Assembly: GCF_018424695.1 (NCBI RefSeq) | Contig: NZ_QTNQ01000029.1 | Location: 1-43,878, forward strand | Direction: 5' to 3' | Origin: Vannielia litorea | GTDB lineage: Bacteria > Pseudomonadota > Alphaproteobacteria > Rhodobacterales > Rhodobacteraceae | Length of the DNA: 43,878 bases | Shown: in pieces, positions 16,378 through 25,390 of the stretch | How positions within the stretch are numbered: position 1 is the stretch's first letter | How the letters are laid out: the number at the start of each line of letters is the position of its first letter | Made by a program: the position numbers and the translations under genes | The notes under the pieces: generated by a model | What the model saw: only the letters and a program-made list of their open reading frames with translations | Told to the model about the DNA's origin: nothing | Databases searched by the model: none

Positions 16378-17790
16378 TTGAATCGTTACCCTCGTGATCT
16401 TTCGGGATACGGCGACACCCCGCCCGCCGCGCCATGGCCCGGCGGGGCCAAGATCGCCGTGCAGATCGTGCTGAACTACGAGGAGGGCGGCGAGAACAAC
16501 ATCCTGCATGGCGATGCCGCCTCCGAGGCCTTCCTGAGCGAGATCACCGGCGCCCAGCCATGGCCCGGCCAGCGGCACTGGAACATGGAGTCGATCTACG
16601 AATACGGCAGCCGCGCCGGGTTCTGGCGGGTGCATCGGCTGCTCTCGGGCCTGCCCGTCACCGTCTACGGCGTTGCCACCGCACTGGCCCGCGCCCCGCG
16701 CCAACTCAAGGCGATGAAGGCGGCGGGCTGGGAAATTGCCAGCCACGGGCTGAAGTGGGTCGAGCACAAGGACATGCCCGTGGAGGAGGAGCGCGCCCAG
16801 ATCCGCGAGGCGATCCGCCTGCACACCGAGGTGGTCGGCACCCCGCCGCGCGGCTGGTACACGGGGCGCTGCTCGATGAACACGGTCGGCCTCGCCGCCG
16901 AAGAGGGCGACTTCGCCTATATCGCCGACAGCTACGCCGACGACCTGCCCTATTGGGTGCGCGCGGGCGGGAAGGATCAGCTCATCGTGCCCTACACCAT
17001 GGATTGCAATGACATGCGCTTCGCGATCCAGGCCGGTTACACCAATGGCGACCAGTTCGAGAGCTACCTGCGTGACAGCTTCGACATGCTCTATGCCGAG
17101 GGTGCGGCGGGCGCGCCCAAGATGCTCTCCATCGGTCTGCACTGCCGCCTTGCCGGGCGGCCGGGCCGCGCCACCGCCCTGAAGCGGGCGCTGGACTACA
17201 TGCGCGGGCACGAGGGCGTCTGGTTTGCCACCCGCGAAGAGATTGCCGACCATTGGGCCGCCGCGCATCCGCCCGCAACCGGGCTGCGCCCGTCGCAGAT
17301 GGATATGGAGCGCTTCGTGGAGGCCTTCGGCGGCATCTTCGAGCATTCCGCCTGGATTGCCGAAGCGGCCCATGCGCAGGAGCTGGGGCCGCACAGCGAC
17401 GATGCGGCGGGGATGCACAATGCGCTGGCCCGCGTCTTCCGCTCCGCCACCGAAGAGCAGCGCCTCGGTGTGCTCACCGCCCACCCCGACCTGGCCGGAA
17501 AGCTGGCCGCGGCGGGGCGGCTGACCGCAGAGAGCAGCGCTGAACAGGCGGGCGCAGGGCTCGACATGCTCACCGACGAAGAGCGCACCAGCTTTACGGC
17601 GCTGAACACGCGCTACACCGAGAAACACGGCTTTCCCTTCATCATCGCTGTGAAGGACAACACCAAGGCCAGCATCCTCGATGCCTTCCACCGCCGGATC
17701 GACAACAGCCGCGAGGCCGAGTTTGCCGAGGCCTGCCGACAGGTGGAACGGATTGCAGAACTGCGCCTGATCGAGAAGCTGGGCGCATGA
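16378..17790 (+). CDS. puuE: Bifunctional allantoinase PuuE / OHCU decarboxylase
   Basis: This 470-residue fusion joins an N-terminal polysaccharide-deacetylase-like allantoinase (about residues 1-300; QIVLNYEEGGENNILHG, ASHGLKWVEH, GWYTGRCSMNT) to a C-terminal OHCU decarboxylase (about 305-470; catalytic HPDL at 369-372, LNTRYTEKHGFPFIIAVK). It makes S-allantoin and then allantoate. The start is TTG at 16378, eight bases after a perfect AGGAGG; the nearby ATG at 16350 is out of frame. A TTGATA hexamer at 16322 could be the promoter -35. The stop overlaps allA (ATGA). Confidence 0.92.
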   Translation: MNRYPRDLSGYGDTPPAAPWPGGAKIAVQIVLNYEEGGENNILHGDAASEAFLSEITGAQPWPGQRHWNMESIYEYGSRAGFWRVHRLLSGLPVTVYGVATALARAPRQLKAMKAAGWEIASHGLKWVEHKDMPVEEERAQIREAIRLHTEVVGTPPRGWYTGRCSMNTVGLAAEEGDFAYIADSYADDLPYWVRAGGKDQLIVPYTMDCNDMRFAIQAGYTNGDQFESYLRDSFDMLYAEGAAGAPKMLSIGLHCRLAGRPGRATALKRALDYMRGHEGVWFATREEIADHWAAAHPPATGLRPSQMDMERFVEAFGGIFEHSAWIAEAAHAQELGPHSDDAAGMHNALARVFRSATEEQRLGVLTAHPDLAGKLAAAGRLTAESSAEQAGAGLDMLTDEERTSFTALNTRYTEKHGFPFIIAVKDNTKASILDAFHRRIDNSREAEFAEACRQVERIAELRLIEKLGA

Positions 17791-18275
17791 AAAACCAAAT
17801 CGAGATAGAACCGCTCACGGCAGAAGCCTTCGCCCCTTTCGGCGAGGTGCTCGATGCCTCCGGCACCCCCGACAAGCTGATCAACCAGGGCCTCTGCGGG
17901 CGTTACCATGACCGCGCCACGCTCGACTTCACCGAAGGCGGGCGGGCCGGCATCAGCCTCTTCAAGGCCGAGCTGCGCGCCCTGCCCTACCGGCTGGAGA
18001 TGATGGAGCGCCACCCGCTGGGCAGCCAGGCCTTTCTGCCGATGTCGATGGACCCGTTTCTGGTGATCGTCGCTCACGATGACGCCGGAAAACCGGGCAC
18101 ACCCCGCGCTTTCCGCACCGAAGCCGGGCAGGGCATCAATTTTTACCGCAACACGTGGCACGGGGTTTTGACCCCGCTGACCGGACCAGGCCTCTTTGCG
18201 GTTATCGACCGCATCGGTGAGGGCGACAACCTGGAGGAGCACTGGTTCAGCGTGCCGTTTGACATAGCCACTTGA
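17787..18275 (+). CDS. allA: Ureidoglycolate lyase
   Basis: This 162-residue protein splits ureidoglycolate into glyoxylate and urea. Family features include the start PLTAEAFAPFGEVLDA, the central ERHPLGSQAFLPM with a catalytic His and Gln, and NFYRNTWHGVLTPL near the C-terminus. Its ATG overlaps the puuE stop, so the two are coupled. Its product glyoxylate is the substrate of the bhc cycle encoded a few genes away. Confidence 0.93.
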   Translation: MKNQIEIEPLTAEAFAPFGEVLDASGTPDKLINQGLCGRYHDRATLDFTEGGRAGISLFKAELRALPYRLEMMERHPLGSQAFLPMSMDPFLVIVAHDDAGKPGTPRAFRTEAGQGINFYRNTWHGVLTPLTGPGLFAVIDRIGEGDNLEEHWFSVPFDIAT

Positions 18276-18327
18276 ATGGGCCGCCGGAGGAGGAGCCGGC
18301 ACCCGCAAACCCAGGGAGGGACAGACC

Positions 18328-19752
18328 ATGGCCGATGCATCCATCGGAACGCCGGAGCAGCTACGCGACCCGGATTATACGCCGCCGCTGATCAAGGCGG
18401 TGCCGCTCGGCATTCAGCACGTTCTAGCGATGTTCGTCTCCAACGTGACCCCGGCGATCATCGTCTGCGGCGCGGCGGGGTTCGGCTTCGGCTCGAACAG
18501 CCCGGACTTTCCGCAGATGATCTACATGATCCAGATGTCGATGTTCTTCGCCGGGATCGCCACCCTGTTCCAGTCCATCGGTGTTGGCCCCGTAGGCGCG
18601 CGGCTGCCCATCGTTCAGGGCACGTCCTTCGCCTTCATCCCGATCATGATTCCGCTGGTGGCGGGCAAGGGCGTGGACGCCGTTGCCGTGCTGATGGGCG
18701 GCATCCTTGTGGGCGGCCTGTTTCATGCCTGCCTCGGCCTCTTCATCGGCAAGATCCGCTTTGCGCTGCCGCCGCTGGTCACCGGTCTCGTCGTCACCAT
18801 GATCGGCCTCGCGCTGGTGAAGGTGGGCATCCAATATGCCGCCGGGGGCGTGCCCGCTATCGGCACCGAAGAATACGGCTCCGGCCTCAATTGGCTCATG
18901 GCCGGCACCGTCATCGTGGTGACGTTGGGGCTCAAATTCTTTGCCCGCGGGATGCTCTCGGTTTCCGCCGTACTGGTGGGCCTGCTGGTGGGTTACGCGC
19001 TCGCCTTCGCACTGGGGCAAGTGAACCTCGGCAACGTCGGCAATGCCGCCGTCTTCGCCCTGCCCAACCCGCTGCACTTCGGTCTGGAGTTCTCGGTAGC
19101 CGCCATCGTCGGCTTCTGCCTCATGTCCTTCGTCTCCGCCGTTGAAACGGTGGGCGACGTGAGCGGGATCACCAAGGGCGGTGCAGGCCGTGAGGCCACC
19201 GACAAGGAGATCCAGGGCGCGACCTTTGCCGACGGCATCGGCACCGCGATCTCCGGCCTCTTCGGCGCCCTGCCCAACACCTCTTTCAGCCAGAACGTGG
19301 GCCTCATCGCCATGACCGGTGTGATGAGCCGCGCGGTGGTGACCATCGGTGCGGTCTTCCTGATCCTCTGCGGCCTCCTGCCCAAGATCGGCGCAATCAT
19401 CTCCTCGGTGCCGATCGAGGTGCTGGGCGGCGGCGTGATCGTGATGTTCGGCATGGTCGTGGCGGCTGGCGTCTCGATGCTCTCGGACGTCGACTGGAAC
19501 CGCCGCAACATGGTGATCTTCGCCATCGCGCTCTCGCTGGGCCTCGGCCTGCAACTGGAGCCGGGCGCGCTGCAATACCTGCCCTCCACGGTGAAGGTGC
19601 TGGCCACCTCCGGCATCCTGCCCGCCGCGCTCATCGCCATCGTGCTCAACCTCATCCTGCCGCACGAGCTGGCGAGCGAGGCGACGGAAGAGGTCTCGGG
19701 CGGCATGTCGGGCCACGCCAAGGGCTCGTTCAAGAAAGACACCCCGGCCTGA
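18328..19752 (+). CDS. NCS2-family urate/xanthine permease
   Basis: This 474-residue polytopic protein has about 14 membrane segments. Family signatures are QGTSFAFIPIMIPLV (about residue 95) and NTSFSQNVGLIAMTGVMSR (about 325), the second being the Q-N-x-G motif of nucleobase-cation symporter 2 proteins. Context (PuuD, HIU hydrolase, PuuE, AllA) points to urate or xanthine as substrate, like UacT/PucJ. Start follows AGGGAGGGACAGACC; it lies 52 bases after allA and probably belongs to the same transcript. Confidence 0.88.
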   Translation: MADASIGTPEQLRDPDYTPPLIKAVPLGIQHVLAMFVSNVTPAIIVCGAAGFGFGSNSPDFPQMIYMIQMSMFFAGIATLFQSIGVGPVGARLPIVQGTSFAFIPIMIPLVAGKGVDAVAVLMGGILVGGLFHACLGLFIGKIRFALPPLVTGLVVTMIGLALVKVGIQYAAGGVPAIGTEEYGSGLNWLMAGTVIVVTLGLKFFARGMLSVSAVLVGLLVGYALAFALGQVNLGNVGNAAVFALPNPLHFGLEFSVAAIVGFCLMSFVSAVETVGDVSGITKGGAGREATDKEIQGATFADGIGTAISGLFGALPNTSFSQNVGLIAMTGVMSRAVVTIGAVFLILCGLLPKIGAIISSVPIEVLGGGVIVMFGMVVAAGVSMLSDVDWNRRNMVIFAIALSLGLGLQLEPGALQYLPSTVKVLATSGILPAALIAIVLNLILPHELASEATEEVSGGMSGHAKGSFKKDTPA

Positions 19753-19776
19753 TCCGGCGGGACGAATGCAGACAAC

Positions 19777-19803
19777 GGCGGCGCCTTCGGGCGCCGTCTT
19801 TCG
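19777..19803 (+). terminator. Rho-independent terminator after the urate permease
   Basis: A 9-bp G/C stem (19777-19785 with 19790-19798) closes a UUCG tetraloop and is followed by a short T-rich stretch (TTTCGTTGT). It lies 25 bases after the permease stop and ends the puuE-allA-permease transcript; the next gene is convergent. Confidence 0.75.
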
Positions 19804-19823
19804 TTGTGCTCTGCCGCTAGTGG

Positions 19824-20477
19824 TCAGCGTAGCAGATGAGTGCCGTCCGACAGCAGCGCCTCGTCCATCGGCACATCCCATGGCATGGGAAATATCGTCT
19901 CAATCCGGCACCCGGAGAAGCCCACGCCAATGACCTTCGGGCGCGGCTCCAGCGCAGCAAGCGTGCGATCATAGTAACCGCCGCCATTGCCCAACCGGTA
20001 GAGCGCGTCATCGATGCCCACCAGCGGAGAAATCACCAGGTCCGGTGTGTCTGCGGCGGCGCCGTCAGGCACCGGGATGTTCCAGATGCCGCGCTTCATG
20101 GCGCAGCCGGGGGACCATAGGTGAAACTCCAGCGGATGATCCCTCGCAACCACCACAGGCAGCAACACGCGGGCGCCCCGTGCATGGGCCGAAGCCATCC
20201 AGCCGCGCAGATCGGGCTCGCCCCGGATCGGCCAGTAGACGGCAATCCGCTGGCCAGGCTGTGGTTCAACGTGGGTATTCAGCGCCTCGACGAGGCTCTC
20301 GGTCGCGGCCTGACGTGCCTCCGAGGGCATACGGCGCACCCCCAGCAGGCGCACCCGCTCCGCCTTGCGGAACCGGGCCACATCTCGGGCTTGCTGCGGG
20401 TCGATGCTCTCGCCACCAATCACCTGATGCGCAAAGCAGGGCGCGTCACCGCCGCGCGTATCGTTCTCATCGTCCAT
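19824..20477 (-). CDS. 5-formyltetrahydrofolate cyclo-ligase family protein
   Basis: This 217-residue protein belongs to the 5-FTHF cyclo-ligase (methenyl-THF synthetase) family. Motifs are FRKAERVRLLGVRR at the folate/ATP N-terminal side, RIAVYWPIRGEPDLRG, PDLVISPLVGIDDALYRLGNGGGYYDR and GVGFSGCRIE. The N-terminal 30 residues are longer than usual, so an internal start is possible. It lies between the urate permease and bhcD, pointing towards the permease. It may recycle 5-formyl-THF formed when glycine/serine metabolism is active; that link is inference. Confidence 0.82.
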   Translation of the reverse strand: MDDENDTRGGDAPCFAHQVIGGESIDPQQARDVARFRKAERVRLLGVRRMPSEARQAATESLVEALNTHVEPQPGQRIAVYWPIRGEPDLRGWMASAHARGARVLLPVVVARDHPLEFHLWSPGCAMKRGIWNIPVPDGAAADTPDLVISPLVGIDDALYRLGNGGGYYDRTLAALEPRPKVIGVGFSGCRIETIFPMPWDVPMDEALLSDGTHLLR

Positions 20478-20557
20478 GGCAGGCCTCCCATCTCAGCCTG
20501 CGCCCGATCCGAGGAAGCTGCAATGGGAGGGGTGTAGGCCCTGCGGACCGGAGACGC

Positions 20558-21523
20558 CTAGAAATCCACCTCGATGGCCACGCCGCGCTCCACCGCAAGC
20601 TCCACCACCGCCGCCGCGACAGCCAGATCCTGCAAGCCAACGCCGGTGCCGTCGAAGAGGGTGATCTCTTCTGCCGAGCTGCGGCCCGGGTGGGTGCCGT
20701 TGATGACGGCACCGATCTGGGTGATATCGGCCTCGCCGACCAACCCCGCGGCCACCGCATGCTGCGCTTCCCCGATGGAAACCGATTGCGCCACCTCATC
20801 GGTGAACACCGAGGCGCGGGCCAGCAGCGCGGCCTCCACCTCCTGCTTGCCCTTGGTGTCCGTGCCCATGCAGGCCACATGGGTGCCGGGCGACACGTGG
20901 TCGGCCATCAGCGAGGGCGCGAAGGCGGAGGTGATCGAGATGATCACATCGGCCTCTGCCATGCCTGGCAGTTCAGCAGCCTCGAAGGGCACGCCCGCCG
21001 CCTCGGCGACCTCGGCGATGTTGGGCAACATCTCCGGGTGGTAGTTCCACCCGATGACCTTTTCGAAGCGGCGCTGCTCCAGCGCGGCCCGCAACTGGAA
21101 CGTCGCCTGATGCCCCGCGCCGATCATGCCCAGCACCTTCGCATCGTCCCGCGCCAGGTGCTTGATCGACACCGAAGAGGCCGCCGCCGTGCGCAGGGCC
21201 GTCAGCAGGTTGCCGCCCACCATGGCAGAGGGCATTCCGGTGTCGGGGTCGAACAGGAAGACGGTGGACTGGTGGTTGATGAGCCCGCGCTTGTCGAGGT
21301 TGTTCGGCCAGTAGCCCCCGGCCTTCAGCCCCAGCGTCGCCCCGGCGCGGTCAAACCCGCCCTTGAAGCCATAGAGCGCATCCTCATGGCCAATAGCCTC
21401 GCGCACCACCGGAAAGTTATAGGCCTCGTCGCGCGCCATGGCGGCAAACACCTTTTCCACGGCGCCAAAGGCCGCCTCGCGGGTCATCAGGTTGGCGATT
21501 TCGCGTTCGGGGACAATCAGCAT
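20558..21523 (-). CDS. bhcD: Iminosuccinate reductase BhcD (ornithine cyclodeaminase family)
   Basis: This 321-residue protein reduces iminosuccinate to L-aspartate, closing the beta-hydroxyaspartate cycle. The ornithine cyclodeaminase/mu-crystallin fold is shown by GLKAGGYWPNN (Lys 67), the NAD-binding GMIGAGHQATFQL (about 132-144) and DVIISITSAFAPS. Start at 21523 follows CAGGAGA at eight bases; a longer open frame upstream is not used. It is the last gene of the leftward bhc operon, separated from bhcC by an NCS1 permease. Function is assigned from the conserved bhcABCD set. Confidence 0.88.
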   Translation of the reverse strand: MLIVPEREIANLMTREAAFGAVEKVFAAMARDEAYNFPVVREAIGHEDALYGFKGGFDRAGATLGLKAGGYWPNNLDKRGLINHQSTVFLFDPDTGMPSAMVGGNLLTALRTAAASSVSIKHLARDDAKVLGMIGAGHQATFQLRAALEQRRFEKVIGWNYHPEMLPNIAEVAEAAGVPFEAAELPGMAEADVIISITSAFAPSLMADHVSPGTHVACMGTDTKGKQEVEAALLARASVFTDEVAQSVSIGEAQHAVAAGLVGEADITQIGAVINGTHPGRSSAEEITLFDGTGVGLQDLAVAAAVVELAVERGVAIEVDF

Positions 21524-21607
21524 CCCATGGTCTCCTGGTCTGATTTGGGGGAAGGGCGGGGTGGCGGAGCGGCGGGCCAAGGCACGCCGCTCCCGTTGTC
21601 GATGATG

Positions 21608-23068
21608 TCAGTCCACCGTGCGGCGCGCCGGGGCCATGAGGGCGTAGAGCAGCCCACCCAGCGCAGCGCCGATGACCCAGTTGTAGCCGGACAGGAACGC
21701 AAACCATGGCACCCAGACGGTTGCGACCGAGAAGATCGCCGCAATGCCGAAAGCCTTGACCGCCGCCCCGTTCCAGCCGTTGCCGTAGTGATAGGCACCG
21801 CCCGCCATGTCGTAGAGGTCGTCCACCTCCAGCTCCTGGCCGCGGTGCCAGTAATAGTCGACGATCATGATCCCGAAGATCGGGGCCAGCGTTGCGCCGA
21901 GGGTGTTGACGAAGCCGCCGATGCCGACCTGGCTGATGAAGCTGGTCCAGAAGCCGCCGATCACCAGCGCGAAGACCGAGGTGATGAGCCCGGCAGCCCG
22001 AAAGCTGATCCGCGAAGGTGCGAGGTTGGCGATGCCGTTCACCGCCGGGATGAAATTGGCCACCAGGTTGATGCCGACGGTGGCGGCAAAGAAGGTGACG
22101 GCCGCGATCACCCCGAGCAGCACGCTGTCGGTGCGCTCGACGATCTCGGTGGGGTTGATGATCTCTTCACCGAAGACAACGGCGGCGCCGCCGGTCGTCA
22201 GCAGCGCAAGCGCGGAGAAGAGGATCATGTTGAAGGGCAGCCCCGCGAGGTTGCCCCGCACCATGGCGGGCTTGTCCTTCGCGTAGCGCGAGAAGTCGCT
22301 GAAGTTGATCATCACCGCCGCAAAGTAGGCGACCATCGTGCCGACGATGGCGACGAAGCCCTTGAACTCGGTGGAGAAGGTGCCCTCGGGGTTGGCAAAA
22401 ATGGTGGCGGTGGCCGAAAGCAACTGCCCGTCTGAGCGCTGCCAGAGCACGATCACGAGCCCGATCATCACCACGTAAACAAAAGGGCCTGCGATGTTGA
22501 GAAAGGTCTCCACCCAGTTCATGCCGCGCCAGAAGATGACGATGTGGAAGACCCAGACCAGCAGGAACGATAGCCAGTCGATCCCGGTGAGGCCAAGCAC
22601 TTCGGTGCCGCCGGTGGCCCCGGTGAGAGAACGGATCAGCAGCGCCAGCGCCGTGGAGGCGAAATAGACCTGCACACCATACCAGAACACCGCGACGGTG
22701 GCGCGGAGCACGGCGGGCAGCTTGGCCCCCTGTGTCCCAAGGCTGGCGCGGGCCAGCACCGGGTAGGGAATGCCGTATTTCTCGCCCGGCGCGCCGGAGA
22801 GGTTGACCATCCACATGGTGAACAGCCCAGCGGCGATCAGCGCCGCAAAGGCCGTCCAGCCGCTCACACCGAAAGAAATGAACAGCGACGCCACCAGCGA
22901 ATAGCCAAAGAGCGACTGCACGTCATTGGCCCAGATGTTGAAGATGGCAAACCATCCCCATGTTTTCTCGGCCTCCCCGACCGGGTTGAGGGTGTTGTGC
23001 CCTTCCGGGTCCAATGTGTCGCCGTGCGGCACGTGGGCGTGCCCCGGGTTCTGGTCTGTCGTGGTCAT
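21608..23068 (-). CDS. NCS1-family nucleobase/allantoin-type permease
   Basis: This 486-residue protein has about 12 membrane segments and a hydrophilic N-terminus. NCS1 family features include NIWANDVQSLFGYSL in the first helix region, GVQVYFASTALALL, and NFSDFSRYAKDKPAMVRGN, the classic motif following helix 6. It is encoded between bhcC and bhcD, 152 bases after bhcC and 84 bases before bhcD. Substrate could be allantoin, a pyrimidine or another compound feeding glyoxylate; the operon context favours a ureide. Confidence 0.85.
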   Translation of the reverse strand: MTTTDQNPGHAHVPHGDTLDPEGHNTLNPVGEAEKTWGWFAIFNIWANDVQSLFGYSLVASLFISFGVSGWTAFAALIAAGLFTMWMVNLSGAPGEKYGIPYPVLARASLGTQGAKLPAVLRATVAVFWYGVQVYFASTALALLIRSLTGATGGTEVLGLTGIDWLSFLLVWVFHIVIFWRGMNWVETFLNIAGPFVYVVMIGLVIVLWQRSDGQLLSATATIFANPEGTFSTEFKGFVAIVGTMVAYFAAVMINFSDFSRYAKDKPAMVRGNLAGLPFNMILFSALALLTTGGAAVVFGEEIINPTEIVERTDSVLLGVIAAVTFFAATVGINLVANFIPAVNGIANLAPSRISFRAAGLITSVFALVIGGFWTSFISQVGIGGFVNTLGATLAPIFGIMIVDYYWHRGQELEVDDLYDMAGGAYHYGNGWNGAAVKAFGIAAIFSVATVWVPWFAFLSGYNWVIGAALGGLLYALMAPARRTVD

Positions 23069-23181
23069 CTGTCTCTCTCCCTTAAAAGTGTTCGGATTTC
23101 TTTGTTGTTTGCTTCCGATCTAACACTTTTCGTGCGTCCCGATGCCACCGCCGGAGGGAAGGCATACATCGGGACGACTCT

Positions 23182-23200
23182 CCGGCTCCTCCCGAGCCGG
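23182..23200 (-). terminator. Short GC hairpin just after bhcC
   Basis: CCGGCTC (23182-23188) and GAGCCGG (23194-23200) pair around CTCCC, 21 bases downstream of the bhcC stop. No U-tract follows, so partial termination or mRNA processing between bhcC and the permease is more likely than full termination. Confidence 0.4.
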
Positions 23201-23220
23201 GCCCTCCAACACGAAAACCG

Positions 23221-24384
23221 TCAGTAGGCCTTTCCGCGCGCCGAGACCGGCCAGACGCACTCGACCTTGCCGTTGCGCACGCCCACGTACCAATCATGCA
23301 CATTGGCGGTGGGGTCGCAGTGGCCCGGCACGAGGCGCAGCTTGTCGTTCACTTTCAGCGCGCCCTTCGGGTCCGCCACCACGCCATGCTCGTCGGAACA
23401 CTTCACGTATTCCACATCATCGCGGCCAAAGATCACCGGCAAGCCGCTGTCCACCGATTGCGCCTTGAGGCCGGCATCGACGATGGCCTTGTCGGCCTTC
23501 GCGTGACTCATCACCGAAGTAAGAATGAAAAAGGCATTCTCCCACTCGCCCCGGTCGATCCGCTGGCCATTCTCATCGAGGATCCGCCCGTAGTCGGCGT
23601 CCATGAAGGCGTAGGAGCCGCACTGCAGCTCGTTGTAAACGCCCGAGTTGCTCTCGAAGTAGTAGCTGCCGGTGCCGCCGCCCGAGACCAGCTCGCAGGC
23701 GATCCCCTCGGCCGTCAGCCCCTCTACCGCATCCTTCACCTGCGCGATGGCAACATCGAGCTTGGCCTTGCGGTCGGCGTAGCTGTCGAGGTGCTGCATC
23801 GCGCCCTGATAGGCCTGGATGCCGGTGAATTTCAGCCCCGGCGCAGCGTCGATGGCCTTGGCAATCTCCACCACCGCCCCGGTCGTGGTCACGCCGCAGC
23901 GGCCCGCGCCGCAGTCGATTTCCACAAGGCATTCGATCTCGGTGCCATGTGTCTGCGCGGCGGCGGAAAGCTCCGCCACGTTATCCACGTCATCGACGCA
24001 AACGAGGGTTCGGGCACCCAGCTTCGGCAGCTGCGCCAGCCGGTCGATCTTGGCCGGGTCGCGCACCTGGTTGCTCACCAGCACATCCTTGATGCCGCCC
24101 CGGGCAAATACCTCGGCCTCGCTGACCTTCTGGCAGCAGACACCCACCGCACTGCCGAGCCGCTCCTGCAACTTCGCCACATCCACCGACTTGTGCATCT
24201 TGCCATGCACCCGGTGGCGCATCCCGTGGGCCTTGGCATAGTCGCCCATTTTCTTCACGTTACGCTCCAGCGCATCGAGATCGAGCACCAGTGCGGGCGT
24301 TTGAATTTCGGCCTCGTCCATCCCCGGCTTGGCCGGAATGTCATAGCCCACGTCGTATTGGTCGAGATCGGTCATGTCTTTCAT
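23221..24384 (-). CDS. bhcC: Beta-hydroxyaspartate aldolase BhcC (D-threonine aldolase family)
   Basis: This 387-residue PLP enzyme condenses glyoxylate and glycine to beta-hydroxyaspartate. The PLP lysine lies in RVHGKMHKS (K62), and the divalent metal site near the C-terminus in PGHCDPTANVHDW, both typical of the D-threonine aldolase fold. A glycine-rich LVSGGGTGSYYF binds the cofactor phosphate. The ATG at 24384 follows AGGAG at seven bases; MTDLDQ three codons in is an alternative. It lies downstream of bhcB in the same order as in Paracoccus denitrificans. Confidence 0.9.
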   Translation of the reverse strand: MKDMTDLDQYDVGYDIPAKPGMDEAEIQTPALVLDLDALERNVKKMGDYAKAHGMRHRVHGKMHKSVDVAKLQERLGSAVGVCCQKVSEAEVFARGGIKDVLVSNQVRDPAKIDRLAQLPKLGARTLVCVDDVDNVAELSAAAQTHGTEIECLVEIDCGAGRCGVTTTGAVVEIAKAIDAAPGLKFTGIQAYQGAMQHLDSYADRKAKLDVAIAQVKDAVEGLTAEGIACELVSGGGTGSYYFESNSGVYNELQCGSYAFMDADYGRILDENGQRIDRGEWENAFFILTSVMSHAKADKAIVDAGLKAQSVDSGLPVIFGRDDVEYVKCSDEHGVVADPKGALKVNDKLRLVPGHCDPTANVHDWYVGVRNGKVECVWPVSARGKAY

Positions 24385-24421
24385 GTCCTTGCTCCTGTGT
24401 GTGTCGGGTCGGGTTGCATGA

Positions 24422-25390
24422 TCAGGCGGCCAACCACGGCAGGCGGTCGAGGTCGACGTTGCCGCCGGTGATGATGAGGCCCACGCGCTTGCCACAGAAG
24501 GCTTCAGGATTTTTCAGGATCACCGCGAGAGGCACGGCGCTGGAGGGCTCCATCACCACACGCAGGTGCTTCCAGACCAGCTTCATCGCGTCGATGATCT
24601 CGGGGTCGGAGGCGGTGAAGATCTCATGCACATGGCGCGAGACGAAGTGCCAGGTCAGATCCTTGAGCGGCACCAGCAGTCCATCGGCGATGGTCTTGGG
24701 CGCGTCGTCGGCGATGATGTGCCCGGCTTTGAAGCTGCGGTAGGCATCGTCGGCCTGCTCCGGCTCTGCGGCAATCACCTTCGTCTCGGGGGCCAGCGTC
24801 GAGAGCGTGAGGCAGGTGCCCGAGATCATGCCGCCGCCGCCAATCGGCGCCACCATGTAGTCCAGCCCGTCGACCTGCTCGATGAACTCCTTCGAGCAGG
24901 TACCCTGCCCCGCGATCACGCGCGGATCGTTGTAGGGGTGCACGAAATCGCCGCCGGTTTCGGCCTGCACCTTCGCGAAGGTTTCTTCCCGGCTCGATGT
25001 GGACGGCTCGCACTCGGTAATTTTCCCGCCATAGCGGCGCACCGTGTCCTTCTTGGCCCGCGGAGCCGTGCGCGGCATGACCACGTTGCAGGGAATGCCC
25101 CGCCGCATCGCCGCGTAGCTCAGGCAGGAGGCGTGGTTGCCGCTGGAATGTGTGGCCACACCCGCCCGCGCCTGTTCGTCCGACAGGCCGAAGACCGCGT
25201 TGCACGCCCCGCGCACCTTGAAGGCCCCGGGTTCCTGGAAGTTCTCACACTTGAAGAACAGCTCCGCGCCGGTCAGCTCGTTGAGATAGGCCGACGTGCG
25301 CACCTCGGTCCGGCGGATGTGCGGTGCGATGCGCTCATGCGCCGCCAGCATGTCGTCGAAGGTGGGGATATCCATGGCACCATCCTTCAT
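24422..25390 (-). CDS. bhcB: Beta-hydroxyaspartate dehydratase BhcB
   Basis: This is a 322-residue PLP enzyme of the serine/threonine dehydratase family. The PLP lysine is in EPGAFKVRGA (K58), the substrate loop in ATHSSGNHASCLSYAA, and the phosphate-binding glycine run in PIGGGGMISG. It converts beta-hydroxyaspartate to iminosuccinate. ATG 25390 shares its A with the bhcA stop (TGATG); a second start at 25375 (MDIPTF) is possible. Located directly between bhcA and bhcC. Confidence 0.9.
   Translation of the reverse strand: MKDGAMDIPTFDDMLAAHERIAPHIRRTEVRTSAYLNELTGAELFFKCENFQEPGAFKVRGACNAVFGLSDEQARAGVATHSSGNHASCLSYAAMRRGIPCNVVMPRTAPRAKKDTVRRYGGKITECEPSTSSREETFAKVQAETGGDFVHPYNDPRVIAGQGTCSKEFIEQVDGLDYMVAPIGGGGMISGTCLTLSTLAPETKVIAAEPEQADDAYRSFKAGHIIADDAPKTIADGLLVPLKDLTWHFVSRHVHEIFTASDPEIIDAMKLVWKHLRVVMEPSSAVPLAVILKNPEAFCGKRVGLIITGGNVDLDRLPWLAA

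Noticed and set aside
20045..22435. 796-codon plus-strand frame
   Set aside because: It is antisense to the cyclo-ligase, bhcD and NCS1 genes, with His/Arg/Gly-rich composition and no motifs.
23182..23200. Full rho-independent terminator splitting the bhc operon
   Set aside because: Seven-bp stem with no T-tract on the relevant strand; listed as a weak hairpin only.
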